The notes: generated by a model from the letters alone, not told the origin. A DNA stretch of 64,000 nt from Micromonospora sp. KC213 (GCF_004348325.1 NZ_SMKF01000010.1:1-64000); one strand, 5' to 3'. Shown: positions 16,833 to 25,800, counted from the stretch's first letter. Numbers and translations: made by a program.

Positions 16833-17315
16833 ATGAAGCTCACCGCAGTCGCGCGCCGGGTGGCGTTCGCCGTGGCCCTCGGCCTACCGCTGATGGTCGG
16901 GCCGGTCGTGGCCGCCGGCCCGGCGACCGCGCAGTCCGCCCCGCAGATCGCGACCGCCCCGGGCGCGGGCGGCAGCACGGATGGTACCGCCCCGGCGGCG
17001 CGGATCTCCGCTGGCGACCGAGCCGGCACCGGCCCGGCCACGGCGATGGCGCCGCGCTGCGGTTGGCTGCCCGGCGCCTACGAGCCGTACAGCGTCGGCT
17101 TCTCGGGCGCCGGTATCCGCCTGCGCTCCGGCCCGTCGACGGCCTGCACCGTGCTGGGTCTGGGCTACGCGGGCCAGAGCGCGACCCTGCGGTGCGGCGC
17201 GGTGGGCGACGACGGGTGGGGCTGGTACTACGTCAGGAACAACAGCACCGGCGTCACCGGCTTCGTCCGGGGTGACGGCCTGACGGGCGTACCGATCTCC
17301 ACCCTGGCGTGCTGA
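16833..17315 (+). CDS. Secreted bacterial SH3-like domain protein
   Basis: A 160-residue exported protein. It has a signal peptide (MKLTAVARRV, hydrophobic AFAVALGLPLMVGPVV, AxA-type site near GPATAQSA), then a Gly/Ala/Pro-rich linker of about 40 residues, then a C-terminal SH3_3-type domain (GIRLRSGPSTACTVLGLGYAG with the usual R-x-G-P motif, WGWYYVRN and GVTGFVRGDGLTG). Four Cys residues suggest two disulfides. Bacterial SH3 domains usually bind cell-wall peptides. The start is set by AGGGAG upstream. Function beyond wall binding is not inferable. Confidence 0.78.
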   Translation: MKLTAVARRVAFAVALGLPLMVGPVVAAGPATAQSAPQIATAPGAGGSTDGTAPAARISAGDRAGTGPATAMAPRCGWLPGAYEPYSVGFSGAGIRLRSGPSTACTVLGLGYAGQSATLRCGAVGDDGWGWYYVRNNSTGVTGFVRGDGLTGVPISTLAC

Positions 17316-17419
17316 CGGCCGGTGTCGGCCGGCAGCGGTCGGCACCGATCTCCGGGCCGCGTCGGGCACCTGTCCGGCGCGGCCCGCCGCCGCCCACCCG
17401 ATCCGACGGCTCCGGCGGC

Positions 17420-17587
17420 TCACGCCGCGCCCAGGCGAACCTGGCCGGCAACCTGGTTACAGTGCGGGTAGGTCGGCACCTCGATCGCCAAGCTCTGAGT
17501 CCGCCGACGCACAACCGAGACCGACGTGTCCGGGGTGTCGATGCCATGCCACAGCATCACCAGGGAAGCGATGATCCGCAGGATCAC
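17420..17587 (-). CDS. Candidate 55-residue protein, unknown
   Basis: On the minus strand GAGGGAGG precedes GTG 17587 by about 8 nt. The frame begins MILRIIASLVMLWHGI, a short hydrophobic helix, followed by a polar tail with one Cys. About 86% of third codon positions are G or C, compatible with coding. No family is recognised. It is divergent from the DUF2752 gene. The rest of 17316-17643 holds nothing else I can support. It could be chance. Confidence 0.3.
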   Translation of the reverse strand: MILRIIASLVMLWHGIDTPDTSVSVVRRRTQSLAIEVPTYPHCNQVAGQVRLGAA

Positions 17588-17631
17588 GGCCACGCCCTCC
17601 CTCACCGCCAGCCAGCGCTGCGTGGCCGGTG

Positions 17632-17637
17632 TACGGT
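17632..17637 (+). promoter_or_regulatory. -10 box TACGGT, leaderless start of DUF2752 gene
   Basis: TACGGT is followed by 6 nt and GTG 17644. Confidence 0.45.
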
Positions 17638-17643
17638 GAGCGC

Positions 17644-18180
17644 GTGACGAGCGTCGACGGGCCGGGCACTTCGCGGCAGGATCCCCCCGGGGCCGGCTGG
17701 CCCGCCGGGGCGTACCCGTACCCGCCGGTCGAACCGGATCGGCTCACCCGGTTCGTGCTGCGGGTGCACGAGCGGGCCCCGCGCTGGGCGGTCCCCCTGG
17801 CCGCTCTCGGCTGCGTCGGCATGGGGGTGGCGTACACGCTGGTCAGCGACCCGACCCGGAGCGCGCCGGACGCGGAGCCGAGCTGCCTGCTCAAGCTCAC
17901 CACCGGGCTGGACTGCCCGGGCTGCGGCGGCACCCGCGCCCTGTGGTACGTGCTGCACGCCGACCTGCCGGCCGCCGCCCGGCACCACCTCGTCTTCGTC
18001 TTCGCGCTGCCCTTCCTGGCCTACCTCTTCGTGGCCTGGGCGGGAAACCAGGCGTTCGGCTGGCGCCTGCCCGAGCTGCGGATCAGCCCTCCGATGATCG
18101 GCGGCTTCCTCGGTCTGTGGCTCGCCTTCTCCGTCGTGCGCAACCTGCCCTGGGCGCCGTTCACCTCCCTGTACGTGTGA
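17644..18180 (+). CDS. DUF2752 membrane protein
   Basis: A 178-residue integral membrane protein with three or four hydrophobic helices (about residues 48-65, 108-130 and 146-165) and the diagnostic motif [19 protein letters not shown], the CPxCGxTR signature of DUF2752. The conserved Cys pair may bind metal or form a disulfide. The N-terminal ~40 residues are Pro/Gly-rich and cytosolic. Function is unknown for the family. GTG 17644 follows TACGGT by 6 nt. It lies just upstream of thyX, which has its own promoter. Confidence 0.8.
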   Translation: MTSVDGPGTSRQDPPGAGWPAGAYPYPPVEPDRLTRFVLRVHERAPRWAVPLAALGCVGMGVAYTLVSDPTRSAPDAEPSCLLKLTTGLDCPGCGGTRALWYVLHADLPAAARHHLVFVFALPFLAYLFVAWAGNQAFGWRLPELRISPPMIGGFLGLWLAFSVVRNLPWAPFTSLYV

Positions 18181-18261
18181 CGTCCGCCCGAGCCAACCCG
18201 GCGATCGGGTGCGGCGTCTCACGTCCGTGAACCCACCTTTCCTCACGGTCGACCCGGCCAC

Positions 18262-18267
18262 TACAGT
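18262..18267 (+). promoter_or_regulatory. -10 box TACAGT, leaderless start of thyX
   Basis: TACAGT is followed by 7 nt and ATG 18275. No Shine-Dalgarno precedes it. Confidence 0.45.
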
Positions 18268-18274
18268 CGCAGGA

Positions 18275-19027
18275 ATGCCGGAGATGGTGCAGCCCCAGGT
18301 CAAGCTGATCGCGTGGACCCAGTTCCAGGCCCCGGACGACGTGCCGTGGTCGACCGACGCCGACGGCGGTCAGGCCCTGGCCGAGTTCGCCGGGCGGGCC
18401 TGCTACCAGAGCTGGAAGAAGCCGAACCCGGCCACCGCCAGCAACGCCGGCTACCTCGCCCACATCCTGGAGGTCGGGCACCTGTCGGTGCTGGAACACG
18501 GCTCGGTGAGCTTCTACTTCACCGGCGTCTCACGTTCGTTCACCCACGAACTGATCCGGCACCGGCACTTGTCGTACTCCCAGCTCTCCCAGCGCTACGT
18601 CCCCGAGCGGGACGCGGCGATGGTCGAGCCCAGGGTGATCGCCGAGGACCCGGAGCTGCACAAGAAGTTCGTCGAGGCCGCCGAGGCGAGCGTCCGGGCG
18701 TACACCGAGCTGCTGGAGGGGCTGGAGCAGCGCTTCGCCGACGAACCCAACCCCACCCTGCGCCGCAAACAGGCCCGACAGGCGGCCCGCGCGGTGCTGC
18801 CCAACGCCACCGAGACCCGCATCGTGGTCACCGGCAACTACCGCGCCTGGCGGCACTTCATCGCCATGCGCGCCACCGAACACGCCGACGTCGAGATCCG
18901 CGAGCTGGCCGTGGAGTGCCTGCGCCAGCTCCAGCAGGTCGCCCCGAACGTCTTCGGCGACTTCGTCGTCACCACCCTGCCCGACGGCAGCGAGGTGGCG
19001 GCGAGTCCGCACCGCGAGTGGTCCTGA
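18275..19027 (+). CDS. thyX: FAD-dependent thymidylate synthase ThyX
   Basis: Makes dTMP from dUMP using methylene-tetrahydrofolate and a flavin hydride. The 250-residue product contains the ThyX signature [13 protein letters not shown] (residues 95-107, RHRxxSxxxxSxR), preceded by [19 protein letters not shown], and later [24 protein letters not shown] with FAD- and substrate-binding residues. ATG 18275 is fixed by the leaderless -10. It precedes dapA, as in mycobacteria (thyX-dapA-rnj). Whether this organism also has thyA cannot be told from this window. Confidence 0.96.
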   Translation: MPEMVQPQVKLIAWTQFQAPDDVPWSTDADGGQALAEFAGRACYQSWKKPNPATASNAGYLAHILEVGHLSVLEHGSVSFYFTGVSRSFTHELIRHRHLSYSQLSQRYVPERDAAMVEPRVIAEDPELHKKFVEAAEASVRAYTELLEGLEQRFADEPNPTLRRKQARQAARAVLPNATETRIVVTGNYRAWRHFIAMRATEHADVEIRELAVECLRQLQQVAPNVFGDFVVTTLPDGSEVAASPHREWS

Positions 19028-19035
19028 GCCCTTCG

Positions 19036-19053
19036 CCACCGGCCCGCCGGTGG
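19036..19053 (+). terminator. Short hairpin after thyX
   Basis: CCACCGG (19036-19042) pairs with CCGGTGG (19047-19053) around a 4-nt loop, 9 nt after the thyX stop and just before the dapA promoter. There is no T-run. Confidence 0.45.
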
Positions 19054-19061
19054 TCGTCCGC

Positions 19062-19067
19062 TAGGTT
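19062..19067 (+). promoter_or_regulatory. -10 box TAGGTT, leaderless start of dapA
   Basis: TAGGTT is followed by 6 nt and ATG 19074. Confidence 0.45.
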
Positions 19068-19073
19068 GTGAAC

Positions 19074-19997
19074 ATGACGCACGACCACCCTGCCGCTCCC
19101 GACCGGGGCCCGTCGCGCCCCTTCGGCCGACTGATCACGGCCATGGTGACCCCGTTCACCGCCGACGGCTCCCTCGACCTCGACGGCGCCGTACGGCTCG
19201 CCACCCACCTCGTCGACGAGCAGGGCAACGACGCGCTGGTGCTCAACGGCACCGCCGGCGAGTCCCCGACCACCACCGGCGCGGAGAAGGAGGCCCTGGT
19301 CCGGGTCGTCGCGGAGGCGGTCGGTGACCGGACCCGGATCCTCGCCGGAGTGGGCACCAACGACACCCGGCACACCATCGAGCTGGCCCGCTCGGCGGAG
19401 AAAGCCGGCGCGCACGGCCTGCTCGTGGTCACCCCGTACTACAGCAAGCCGCCGCAGAGCGGGCTGCTGCGCCACTTCACCACGGTCGCTGACGCCGCCG
19501 GGCTGCCGGTCATGCTCTACGACATCCCGCACCGCGCCGGGACGGCGATCGACACCGAGACGCTGGTGCGGCTGGCCGAGCACGGCCGGATCGTCGCGGT
19601 GAAGGACGCCAAGGGCGACCTGACCGCGACCAGTTGGGTGACCAGCCGCACCGACCTCGCCTTCTACAGCGGCGAGGACGCGCTCACCCTGCCCGCGCTG
19701 TCCGTCGGGGCGGTCGGGGTGGTCGGCACCTCCACGCACTTCACCGGCGCGGGCACCAAGCGGATGATCGAGGCGTACGAGGCGGGCGACCACGCCGGGG
19801 CGTTGGCCCTGCACCGGAGGCTGCTGCCGCTGTACACCGGGATCTTCCGTGCGCAGGGAGTGGTGCTGGTGAAGGCGGGCCTGGCGGCCAAGGGCCTGCC
19901 GGCCGGCCCGGTGCGTTCGCCGCTGGTGGACGCCACTGCGGACGAGGTCGCCCAGTTGCGGGCCGACTGCGCGGCGGCGGGCGTGGACCTTTCCTGA
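19074..19997 (+). CDS. dapA: 4-hydroxy-tetrahydrodipicolinate synthase DapA
   Basis: Condenses pyruvate with aspartate semialdehyde in the diaminopimelate/lysine pathway. The 307-residue TIM-barrel protein has LNGTAGESPTTTGAEK (the GTTGE-like substrate loop), VVTPYYSKP, MLYDIPHRAG (Tyr149) and the Schiff-base lysine in VAVKDAKGDL (Lys177). ATG 19074 is chosen for the leaderless signal. RNase J follows 54 nt downstream with its own GAGGTGG, so dapA-rnj probably form one transcript, as in mycobacteria. The pathway partner DapB is at 10849. Confidence 0.96.
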   Translation: MTHDHPAAPDRGPSRPFGRLITAMVTPFTADGSLDLDGAVRLATHLVDEQGNDALVLNGTAGESPTTTGAEKEALVRVVAEAVGDRTRILAGVGTNDTRHTIELARSAEKAGAHGLLVVTPYYSKPPQSGLLRHFTTVADAAGLPVMLYDIPHRAGTAIDTETLVRLAEHGRIVAVKDAKGDLTATSWVTSRTDLAFYSGEDALTLPALSVGAVGVVGTSTHFTGAGTKRMIEAYEAGDHAGALALHRRLLPLYTGIFRAQGVVLVKAGLAAKGLPAGPVRSPLVDATADEVAQLRADCAAAGVDLS

Positions 19998-20051
19998 CAT
20001 GACCGGACGACACGACGGGCGCCGTACGGCGTCGCAGAATGAGGTGGACGC

Positions 20052-21740
20052 GTGACCGAGGCGCACATCGAGGCTGAACTGCCGCCGCCGCTGCCGGAGG
20101 GCGGCCTGCGGATCATCCCGCTTGGCGGGCTCGGCGCCATCGGTCGGAACATGACGGTCTTCGAGTTCGACGGCAAGCTGCTGATCGTCGACTGCGGGGT
20201 GCTCTTTCCCGACGTCGAGCAGCCCGGGGTCGACCTGATCCTGCCGGACTTCGGCCCGATCCTGGACCGGCTCGGCGACGTCCAGGCGATCGTGCTGACC
20301 CATGGCCACGAGGACCACATCGGCGCGGTGCCGTACCTGCTCGCCCACAAGCCGGACATCCCGCTGGTCGGTTCGCAGTTCACCCTGGCGTTGGTGGAGG
20401 CGAAGCTCGCCGAGCGGCGGATCCAGCCGTACACGCTGACCGTGCGGGAGGGCGGCCGGGAGCGGTTGGGCCCCTTCGAGTGCGAGTTCTTCGCCGTCAA
20501 CCACTCCATTCCGGATGCCCTCGCGGTGGCCATCCGCACCCCGGCCGGCCTGGTGCTGCACACCGGCGACTTCAAGATGGACCAGCTGCCGTTGGACGGC
20601 CGGATCACCGACCTGGCGGGGTTCGCCCGGCTCGGTGCCGAGGGCGTGGACCTGCTCCTGTCGGACTCCACCAACGCCGAGATCCCCGGGTTCGTCACGC
20701 CGGAGCGGGAGATCGGGCCGGTGCTCGACTCGATCTTCGCCAAGGCGCGCGGCCGGATCATCGTGGCCTCGTTCGCCTCGCACGTGCACCGGGTGCAGCA
20801 GGTGTTCGACTCGGCGGTCGAGCACGGCCGCAAGGTGGCGCTGATCGGCCGGTCCATGGTCCGCAACATGGGCATCGCCCGTGATCTCGGTCTGCTCAAC
20901 ATCCCGCCCGACCTGGTGGTCGGGTTGGATGAGGCGACCACCCTCCCACCGGACCGGATCGTGCTGATGTCCACCGGTTCGCAGGGCGAACCGATGAGCG
21001 CCCTGGGCCGGATGGCCAGCGGCGACCACCGGCACATCACCATCGCCCCGGGCGACACGGTGGTGTTGGCCAGTTCGCTGGTGCCGGGCAACGAGACCTC
21101 GGTCTACCGGGTGATCAACCGGCTGGCCCGGGCCGGCGCGGTGGTCGTGCACAAGGACGTGGCCAAGGTGCACGTCTCCGGTCACGCCCCCGCCGGTGAG
21201 CTGCTCTACCTGCTCAACGTCACCCGGCCCAGCAACCTGATGCCGGTGCACGGCGAGTGGCGGCACCTGCGCGCACACGCCCGGCTGGGCATCGAGTCCG
21301 GGGTCGCGCCGGACCGGGTGGTGCTCTGCGAGGACGGCGACGTTGTCGACCTGGTCGAGGGCCGGGCCCGTCTGGTCGGGCACGTGAAGAGCCGGTACGT
21401 CTACGTCGACGGGCTGGCCGTCGGTGACGTCAGCGAGTCGCTGCTCACCGAGCGGCGCATCCTCGGTGACGGCGGCTTCATCGCCACGACCGTGGTGGTC
21501 GACTCGGTCACCGGCAAGGTGGTCGCCGGGCCGACCGTGTCGGCGAAGGGCTTCTCCGAGGACCCGGAGGCGTTCAATCCGGTGATCCCGCTGGTCACCG
21601 AGGCACTCAACCGGGCCGCCTCCGACGGCATCACCGACCCACATCAGCTCCAGCAGATCGTCCGGCGCACGGTGGGGCGGTGGGTCAACGACGCGTACCG
21701 GCGCCGTCCCATGATCGTCCCGACGGTTGTCGAGGTCTGA
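20052..21740 (+). CDS. rnj: Ribonuclease J
   Basis: Endoribonuclease and 5'-3' exoribonuclease of the metallo-beta-lactamase/beta-CASP fold, working with PNPase in RNA maturation and decay. The 562 residues show the zinc motif THGHEDHIGAVPYL (His84, His86, Asp88, His89), HTGDFKMDQLP, the beta-CASP segment LLLSDSTNAEIPGFVTPE, VASFASHVHRVQQV, and VSGHAPAGELLYLLN near the end of the core, then the C-terminal domain. GTG 20052 has GAGGTGG at 20041-20047. It lies downstream of dapA. Confidence 0.95.
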   Translation: MTEAHIEAELPPPLPEGGLRIIPLGGLGAIGRNMTVFEFDGKLLIVDCGVLFPDVEQPGVDLILPDFGPILDRLGDVQAIVLTHGHEDHIGAVPYLLAHKPDIPLVGSQFTLALVEAKLAERRIQPYTLTVREGGRERLGPFECEFFAVNHSIPDALAVAIRTPAGLVLHTGDFKMDQLPLDGRITDLAGFARLGAEGVDLLLSDSTNAEIPGFVTPEREIGPVLDSIFAKARGRIIVASFASHVHRVQQVFDSAVEHGRKVALIGRSMVRNMGIARDLGLLNIPPDLVVGLDEATTLPPDRIVLMSTGSQGEPMSALGRMASGDHRHITIAPGDTVVLASSLVPGNETSVYRVINRLARAGAVVVHKDVAKVHVSGHAPAGELLYLLNVTRPSNLMPVHGEWRHLRAHARLGIESGVAPDRVVLCEDGDVVDLVEGRARLVGHVKSRYVYVDGLAVGDVSESLLTERRILGDGGFIATTVVVDSVTGKVVAGPTVSAKGFSEDPEAFNPVIPLVTEALNRAASDGITDPHQLQQIVRRTVGRWVNDAYRRRPMIVPTVVEV

Positions 21741-21755
21741 GCCACGTCACCTCGC

Positions 21756-21787
21756 ACGCCGGTTCACCGTTCTCGGTGGACCGGCGT
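21756..21787 (+). terminator. Strong hairpin terminator after rnj
   Basis: 14-base arms (21756-21769 and 21774-21787) pair with a single T/G wobble around a TTCT tetraloop, 16 nt after the rnj stop. It probably ends the dapA-rnj transcript. Confidence 0.75.
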
Positions 21788-21925
21788 CGTCGGGTCCGGG
21801 TAGGACCAACCCGTGACGAGCTGAACACGGTGGGCTGAAAACTCCGACAGGTTCAACCGATCGGCGTCCGTCTTCGTACTCCCGGTCGGCAGGCGTACCC
21901 GCGCCGGCCGGGAGGAGCATGGCGG

Positions 21926-23485
21926 ATGGACCGCAAACGGATGACAGCCATCGGTGTCGTGGTGGCGGCGCTGGGTTTGACGGCGGCGGTGACCCTGCCG
22001 TCGTTCGCCGGGCAGAGCGCCGCGCCGGGCACCGGCGGACCGGCCGGGGCGACCGCCACCGACGGGGTGGCCCCTGAGGTGGTGGACGCGCTGCGCCGCG
22101 ACCTGCGGCTCAGCCGCGAGCAGGCGGTACGGCGGCTGACCGCCGAGCGGCAGGCCGCCGGCACGGTGAACCGCTTGCGGACCAGCCTCGGCGGCGACTA
22201 CGGCGGTGCCTGGCTCAGCGCCGACGGGTCCACCCTGACCGTCGCGGTGGCCGACCCGGCGCAGGCGGCGAAGGTGAAGGCGGCCGGCGCGGTCCCGAAG
22301 CAGGTGCGGCGGGCCGTCAACGAGTTGGACGCGGTGAAGAGCCGGCTCGACTCGGTGGGTCGCACGGCCACCCCGGAGATCACCGGCTGGTACGTCGACG
22401 TCGCCACCAACTCGGTGGTGGTACTCGCCCAGCCGGGTGCGGAGGCGCGGGCCCGCCGGTGGGCGGCCAACAGCGGTGCCCCCGCCGACGCGGTGCGCGT
22501 CACCACCTCCCGCGAGCAGCCGCGTCCGCTGTTCGACCTGGTGGGCGGCGAGCCGTTCTTCATCAACAACGCGGGGCGCTGCTCGATCGGGTTCTCGGTG
22601 GTGGGCGGATTCGTCACCGCCGGGCACTGCGGCCGGGTGGGGGCCCGCACCACCGGCTTCAACCAGGCCCAGCAGGGCACCTTCGCGGCGTCGTCGTTCC
22701 CCGGCGACGACTGGGCGTTCGTGCGTACCAACAACCAGTGGACCCCGCAGGGCGTGGTGACCGACTTCAACGGCGGCGTCGTGCCGGTCAACGGGTCCAC
22801 CGAGGCTCCGGTCGGCGCCTCGATCTGCCGTTCCGGGTCCACCACGGGTGCCCGCTGCGGCGTGGTCCAGGCCAAGAACGCCACCGTCAACTACCCGGAG
22901 GGGACGGTCACCGGACTGACCCGGACCAACGTCTGCGCCGAGCCGGGCGACTCCGGCGGCTCCTGGATCTCCGGTGACCAGGCGCAGGGTGTCACCTCCG
23001 GTGGTTCGGGCAACTGCACCGTCGGTGGGGTCACCTTCTTCCAGCCGGTCAACGAGATCCTCCAGCGCAACAACCTGACGCTGGTGACCGCCAACAACGC
23101 CCAGCAGAGCACGCAGCCGCAGGCCCCGGCCACCGTGCCGCCGGCGCAGGCCTCGCCGCCGCCGGCCACCGGCGACACCGCCTGCGCCGGCACCGTCCGC
23201 CGCAGCGGGACCCTCACCGCCGGCCGGGCGCAGGCCCAGCCGGACGGCCGCTTCTACGTGGCACAGGCCGGTGCGCAGAGCGCCTGCCTGGAGGCGACCG
23301 GCAACGGCCGGCTGCTGCTGGAGCTGCAACGCTTCACCGGGGGCGCCTTCCAGACCGTCGCCCGTGCCGCCACCGTCGACGGGGTGGCGAAGCTCTCCGC
23401 CAACGGCGCCGCGGGGGCGTACCGGTACCGGATCACCGCGCTGAGCGGCTCGGCCTCGTACACCCTGGCGTTCTCCGCAAACTGA
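21926..23485 (+). CDS. Secreted streptogrisin/alpha-lytic-type serine protease (S1 family) with C-terminal beta domain
   Basis: A 519-residue preproprotease. Signal peptide: MDRKRMTAIG then hydrophobic VVVAALGLTAAVTL, cleaved near SFAGQSA. An alpha-lytic-type propeptide follows (about 45-200, with the ITGWYVDVATNSVVV repeat). The catalytic domain starts near PLFDLVGGEPFF and has VTAGHC (His234), GDDWAFV (Asp262) and GDSGGS (Ser343). Three Cys pairs (219-235, 301-311, 337-364) match the streptogrisin disulfide pattern. A Pro/Gln/Ala linker leads to a C-terminal beta-sandwich of about 100 residues with two more Cys. GGAGGAG at 21911-21917 sets the start. It is self-processed and extracellular; substrate preference is not inferable. 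Confidence 0.9.
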   Translation: MDRKRMTAIGVVVAALGLTAAVTLPSFAGQSAAPGTGGPAGATATDGVAPEVVDALRRDLRLSREQAVRRLTAERQAAGTVNRLRTSLGGDYGGAWLSADGSTLTVAVADPAQAAKVKAAGAVPKQVRRAVNELDAVKSRLDSVGRTATPEITGWYVDVATNSVVVLAQPGAEARARRWAANSGAPADAVRVTTSREQPRPLFDLVGGEPFFINNAGRCSIGFSVVGGFVTAGHCGRVGARTTGFNQAQQGTFAASSFPGDDWAFVRTNNQWTPQGVVTDFNGGVVPVNGSTEAPVGASICRSGSTTGARCGVVQAKNATVNYPEGTVTGLTRTNVCAEPGDSGGSWISGDQAQGVTSGGSGNCTVGGVTFFQPVNEILQRNNLTLVTANNAQQSTQPQAPATVPPAQASPPPATGDTACAGTVRRSGTLTAGRAQAQPDGRFYVAQAGAQSACLEATGNGRLLLELQRFTGGAFQTVARAATVDGVAKLSANGAAGAYRYRITALSGSASYTLAFSAN

Positions 23486-23518
23486 CCGGCCGGGTGGCCG
23501 CCCGGCCGCCCACCCGCC

Positions 23519-23587
23519 ACCGCGGGCCACGCCCGCGGTGTCCCGACAGCGGCCCCCGACCTCCACCGCCCGGTGGTCGGGGGCCGC
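23519..23587. terminator. Tandem hairpins between convergent genes
   Basis: Hairpin one has 9-bp arms at 23519-23527 and 23531-23539 around CAC. Hairpin two has perfect 13-bp arms at 23549-23561 and 23575-23587. They lie between the + strand protease and the - strand YbjN gene and can serve as a bidirectional terminator. Confidence 0.7.
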
Positions 23588-23605
23588 GCCGCGTGGCGGG
23601 CGCCC

Positions 23606-25213
23606 TCAGGGCAGCGCCGCCACCGCCCGCGCGTACGCCACACCGGTGGCCACCGCCGAGTCGACCAGTACACCGAGCTGCGCCGGGGCGACCCCGTGCG
23701 CCAGGTCGGTGGTCACGTCGCCGGCCAGCACCAGCTCACCGTCGCCCGGTTCGTGCACGTACGCCTTGGGCAGCAGCCGGTCGTGGTTCCAGGCGTTGCA
23801 GAACGCGTACGTCTCGGCGAGCCGGTCCGCCGGCAGCCGCCGGTCCGCGAGCACCCGGGCGTGCAGGATCTCCCCGCGCTCACCGACCTGCCGGAACTGG
23901 ATCACCGCCTCGTGCCACCGGCCGACCACGACACCGCCGGCCTGCACGGCGTAGCCGTCGCCGCGGCGGTCCAGCACGTCGGTGAGCATCGACAGGCGCA
24001 GCGGGACCGGCTCGTCGGCGGCCGGCGCGAGGGGCGGTTCGTCCTGCGCCGGCTCGTCGGGCCCGTCGGCGGGCAGGGGCACCACCACGCCGCAGGGCCG
24101 CTCGGCCAGCCAGGAGGCGATCCGGCCGGACTGGTGGCCGGTGCCGTTGCGGGCGTCGAAACTGCCGGCCAGCCCGGTGGCCAGGGTCAGCAGGTCGGTG
24201 CCGAGGGTCGCCACGTCCAGCTCGGCCGTCGGTCGGCCGCCGTGCCCGGGGCGGTGCACCCGCCGGTCGCCCAGTCCCGCCTCGGCGGCGACGGCGCAGA
24301 CCAGCGCCCCGGCGGCGGCGAACTCCATCGCGGACAGGTCGTCGTACGGGTGGTCCAGTCGGGGCAGCTGCTCGGCGAGGATCGCCAACCCCCGCTCCGG
24401 GTGCCCGCCCAGGGCGCAGAACCGCAGGTGTGCGGCGAGCCACGGGAAGGCCGCCGGTTCCCGCCGGTGCCGCCGGTACGCCCGCAGGTGCGCCTGCCCA
24501 GCCTGCGGCGCCTCTCCGGCGCGCAGCCACGGCAGCAGCCCTGCCGCCAGGGCCCGTTCCGGCTGGTCGGTGCAGTCCACCGCGCCGGCTGTGACCGGTC
24601 GCAGGACGTCGCTCGCCGCCGCGTCGTCGCCCCAGCCGGCGAGCAGTTCGGCCCGACGGACCGGTAGGCACCCGGGGCAGCCGGCCGTCGGATCGGGCGG
24701 GGCGGCGGACCAGACGGCGTACCAGTGCCGGGCGGTCGGCTCGTCGCCGAGGTGGTCGGCGAGCCGGCAGCGTAGCTGGGCCACCAGAGCGTTCTCTTCG
24801 CCGACCCGCTCGGTCAGGTCGTCGAGGAGGGCACGGACGGTGTCCAGGCCGATCCGTGGGGTGCCGATCGCCGCTTCGACGGCGTACCGCTGGTGCCGGC
24901 GCAGCAGGTCGGCGTCGCCGGGACGCTCGACCAGCAGCTCGGGGCACCGGTCGAGGGTGGACAGGCAGCGCCGCACCGGCTCGACCAACCGCCACCGGTG
25001 GCCGTGCAGCAGGTACGCCTCCACCAGCGCGAGCCGGGCGTCCAGTGCGGACCGGGGGTCGCCGAGCGCGTCGGCGCGGGCGGCGAGCCGGTCCAGCTCC
25101 GCGAGGCGGGCCTCGCCGTCGGGCAGGTCCCGAGCGTCGTCCAGGGCGACCACCAGCTCGGGGGACCGGGCGGCCACCAGCGGGCGTCGGCCATCGTCGG
25201 GTCCGCCGGTCAC
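23606..25213 (-). CDS. Large YbjN-fold protein with TPR-like N-terminal region
   Basis: A 535-residue protein. The C-terminal ~150 residues (from about VPLRLSMLTDVLDRRGDGYAV) form a YbjN domain: GVVVGRWHEAVIQFR, ETYAFCNAWNHDRLLPKAYV and LVLAGDVTTDLAHGV, closely matching the upstream gene. The N-terminal ~370 residues are Leu/Ala/Arg-rich helices in a repeat-like layout suggestive of TPR scaffolding, with a CxxC (TAGCPGCLP). It starts with GTG at 25213, overlapping the stop of the preceding YbjN gene by 4 nt, so the two are coupled. YbjN folds resemble type III secretion chaperones. Function is unknown. Confidence 0.78.
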   Translation of the reverse strand: MTGGPDDGRRPLVAARSPELVVALDDARDLPDGEARLAELDRLAARADALGDPRSALDARLALVEAYLLHGHRWRLVEPVRRCLSTLDRCPELLVERPGDADLLRRHQRYAVEAAIGTPRIGLDTVRALLDDLTERVGEENALVAQLRCRLADHLGDEPTARHWYAVWSAAPPDPTAGCPGCLPVRRAELLAGWGDDAAASDVLRPVTAGAVDCTDQPERALAAGLLPWLRAGEAPQAGQAHLRAYRRHRREPAAFPWLAAHLRFCALGGHPERGLAILAEQLPRLDHPYDDLSAMEFAAAGALVCAVAAEAGLGDRRVHRPGHGGRPTAELDVATLGTDLLTLATGLAGSFDARNGTGHQSGRIASWLAERPCGVVVPLPADGPDEPAQDEPPLAPAADEPVPLRLSMLTDVLDRRGDGYAVQAGGVVVGRWHEAVIQFRQVGERGEILHARVLADRRLPADRLAETYAFCNAWNHDRLLPKAYVHEPGDGELVLAGDVTTDLAHGVAPAQLGVLVDSAVATGVAYARAVAALP

Positions 25214-25686
25214 CGGGTCGTCCCGCCGGGCAGCCGGCCGACGGCGGCGGCGAGCTGGCAGCCGGTGGAGATGCCGCAGTCGATGAGCTGGTCGAGCTGG
25301 TGCGGGGTCACGCCATGTTCCAGGTCGGTGGTGACCTCACCGCAGACCCGGGCCACCCCGTCGTCGTCGACGTGCACGAACGCCTTCGGCCAGAGCCGGT
25401 CGTGGTTCCAGGAGTTGCAGAAGGCGTAGAGCGCGGGGACGTACTCGATGCCGAAGGCCGGGGCGGCCATGGTGCGGACCTGGAGCAGCTCGCCGGCCTC
25501 ACCGGGACGGAGGAACCAGATCAGGTTGTCGTCCCAGCGACCGACCAGGTCGCCGTCGTGGTCGGTGGACCAGGCGTAGCCCCGCCGGTCCAGTACGGCG
25601 GCGACCAGTTCGCGGCTCAACGGCCGCAGGGTCTGCGGGTGCCCGGCCAGGGGGTCCGGACCGTCCTCGAAAGCAGGCGACGCCAT
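25210..25686 (-). CDS. YbjN domain-containing protein
   Basis: A 158-residue single-domain YbjN protein: LSRELVAAVLDRRGYAWST, GDLVGRWDDNLIWFLR, ALYAFCNSWNHDRLWPKAFV and VCGEVTTDLEHGVTPHQLDQL. The NSWNHDRLWPKA segment is the YbjN hallmark. ATG 25686 (minus) has AGGAAGGG upstream. It is the first gene of a two-gene operon; its stop overlaps the GTG of the long YbjN gene. The 114-nt gap to ftsK is a divergent promoter region. The close similarity to the C-domain of its partner suggests duplication and possible heterodimerisation (inference). Confidence 0.88.
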   Translation of the reverse strand: MASPAFEDGPDPLAGHPQTLRPLSRELVAAVLDRRGYAWSTDHDGDLVGRWDDNLIWFLRPGEAGELLQVRTMAAPAFGIEYVPALYAFCNSWNHDRLWPKAFVHVDDDGVARVCGEVTTDLEHGVTPHQLDQLIDCGISTGCQLAAAVGRLPGGTTR

Positions 25687-25788
25687 CGGGCATCCCTTCC
25701 TGAGGCGAATAACACGTCTGCGCGCGCGGCCCGTGCTGCGACACACGGACACGACCCGGAAAAGCGGCGATCTTCCGGGGCACGCCGT

Positions 25789-25794
25789 TACGGT
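25789..25794 (+). promoter_or_regulatory. -10 box TACGGT, leaderless start of ftsK
   Basis: TACGGT is followed by 6 nt and ATG 25801. No Shine-Dalgarno precedes it. Confidence 0.45.
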
Positions 25795-25800
25795 GACTCT

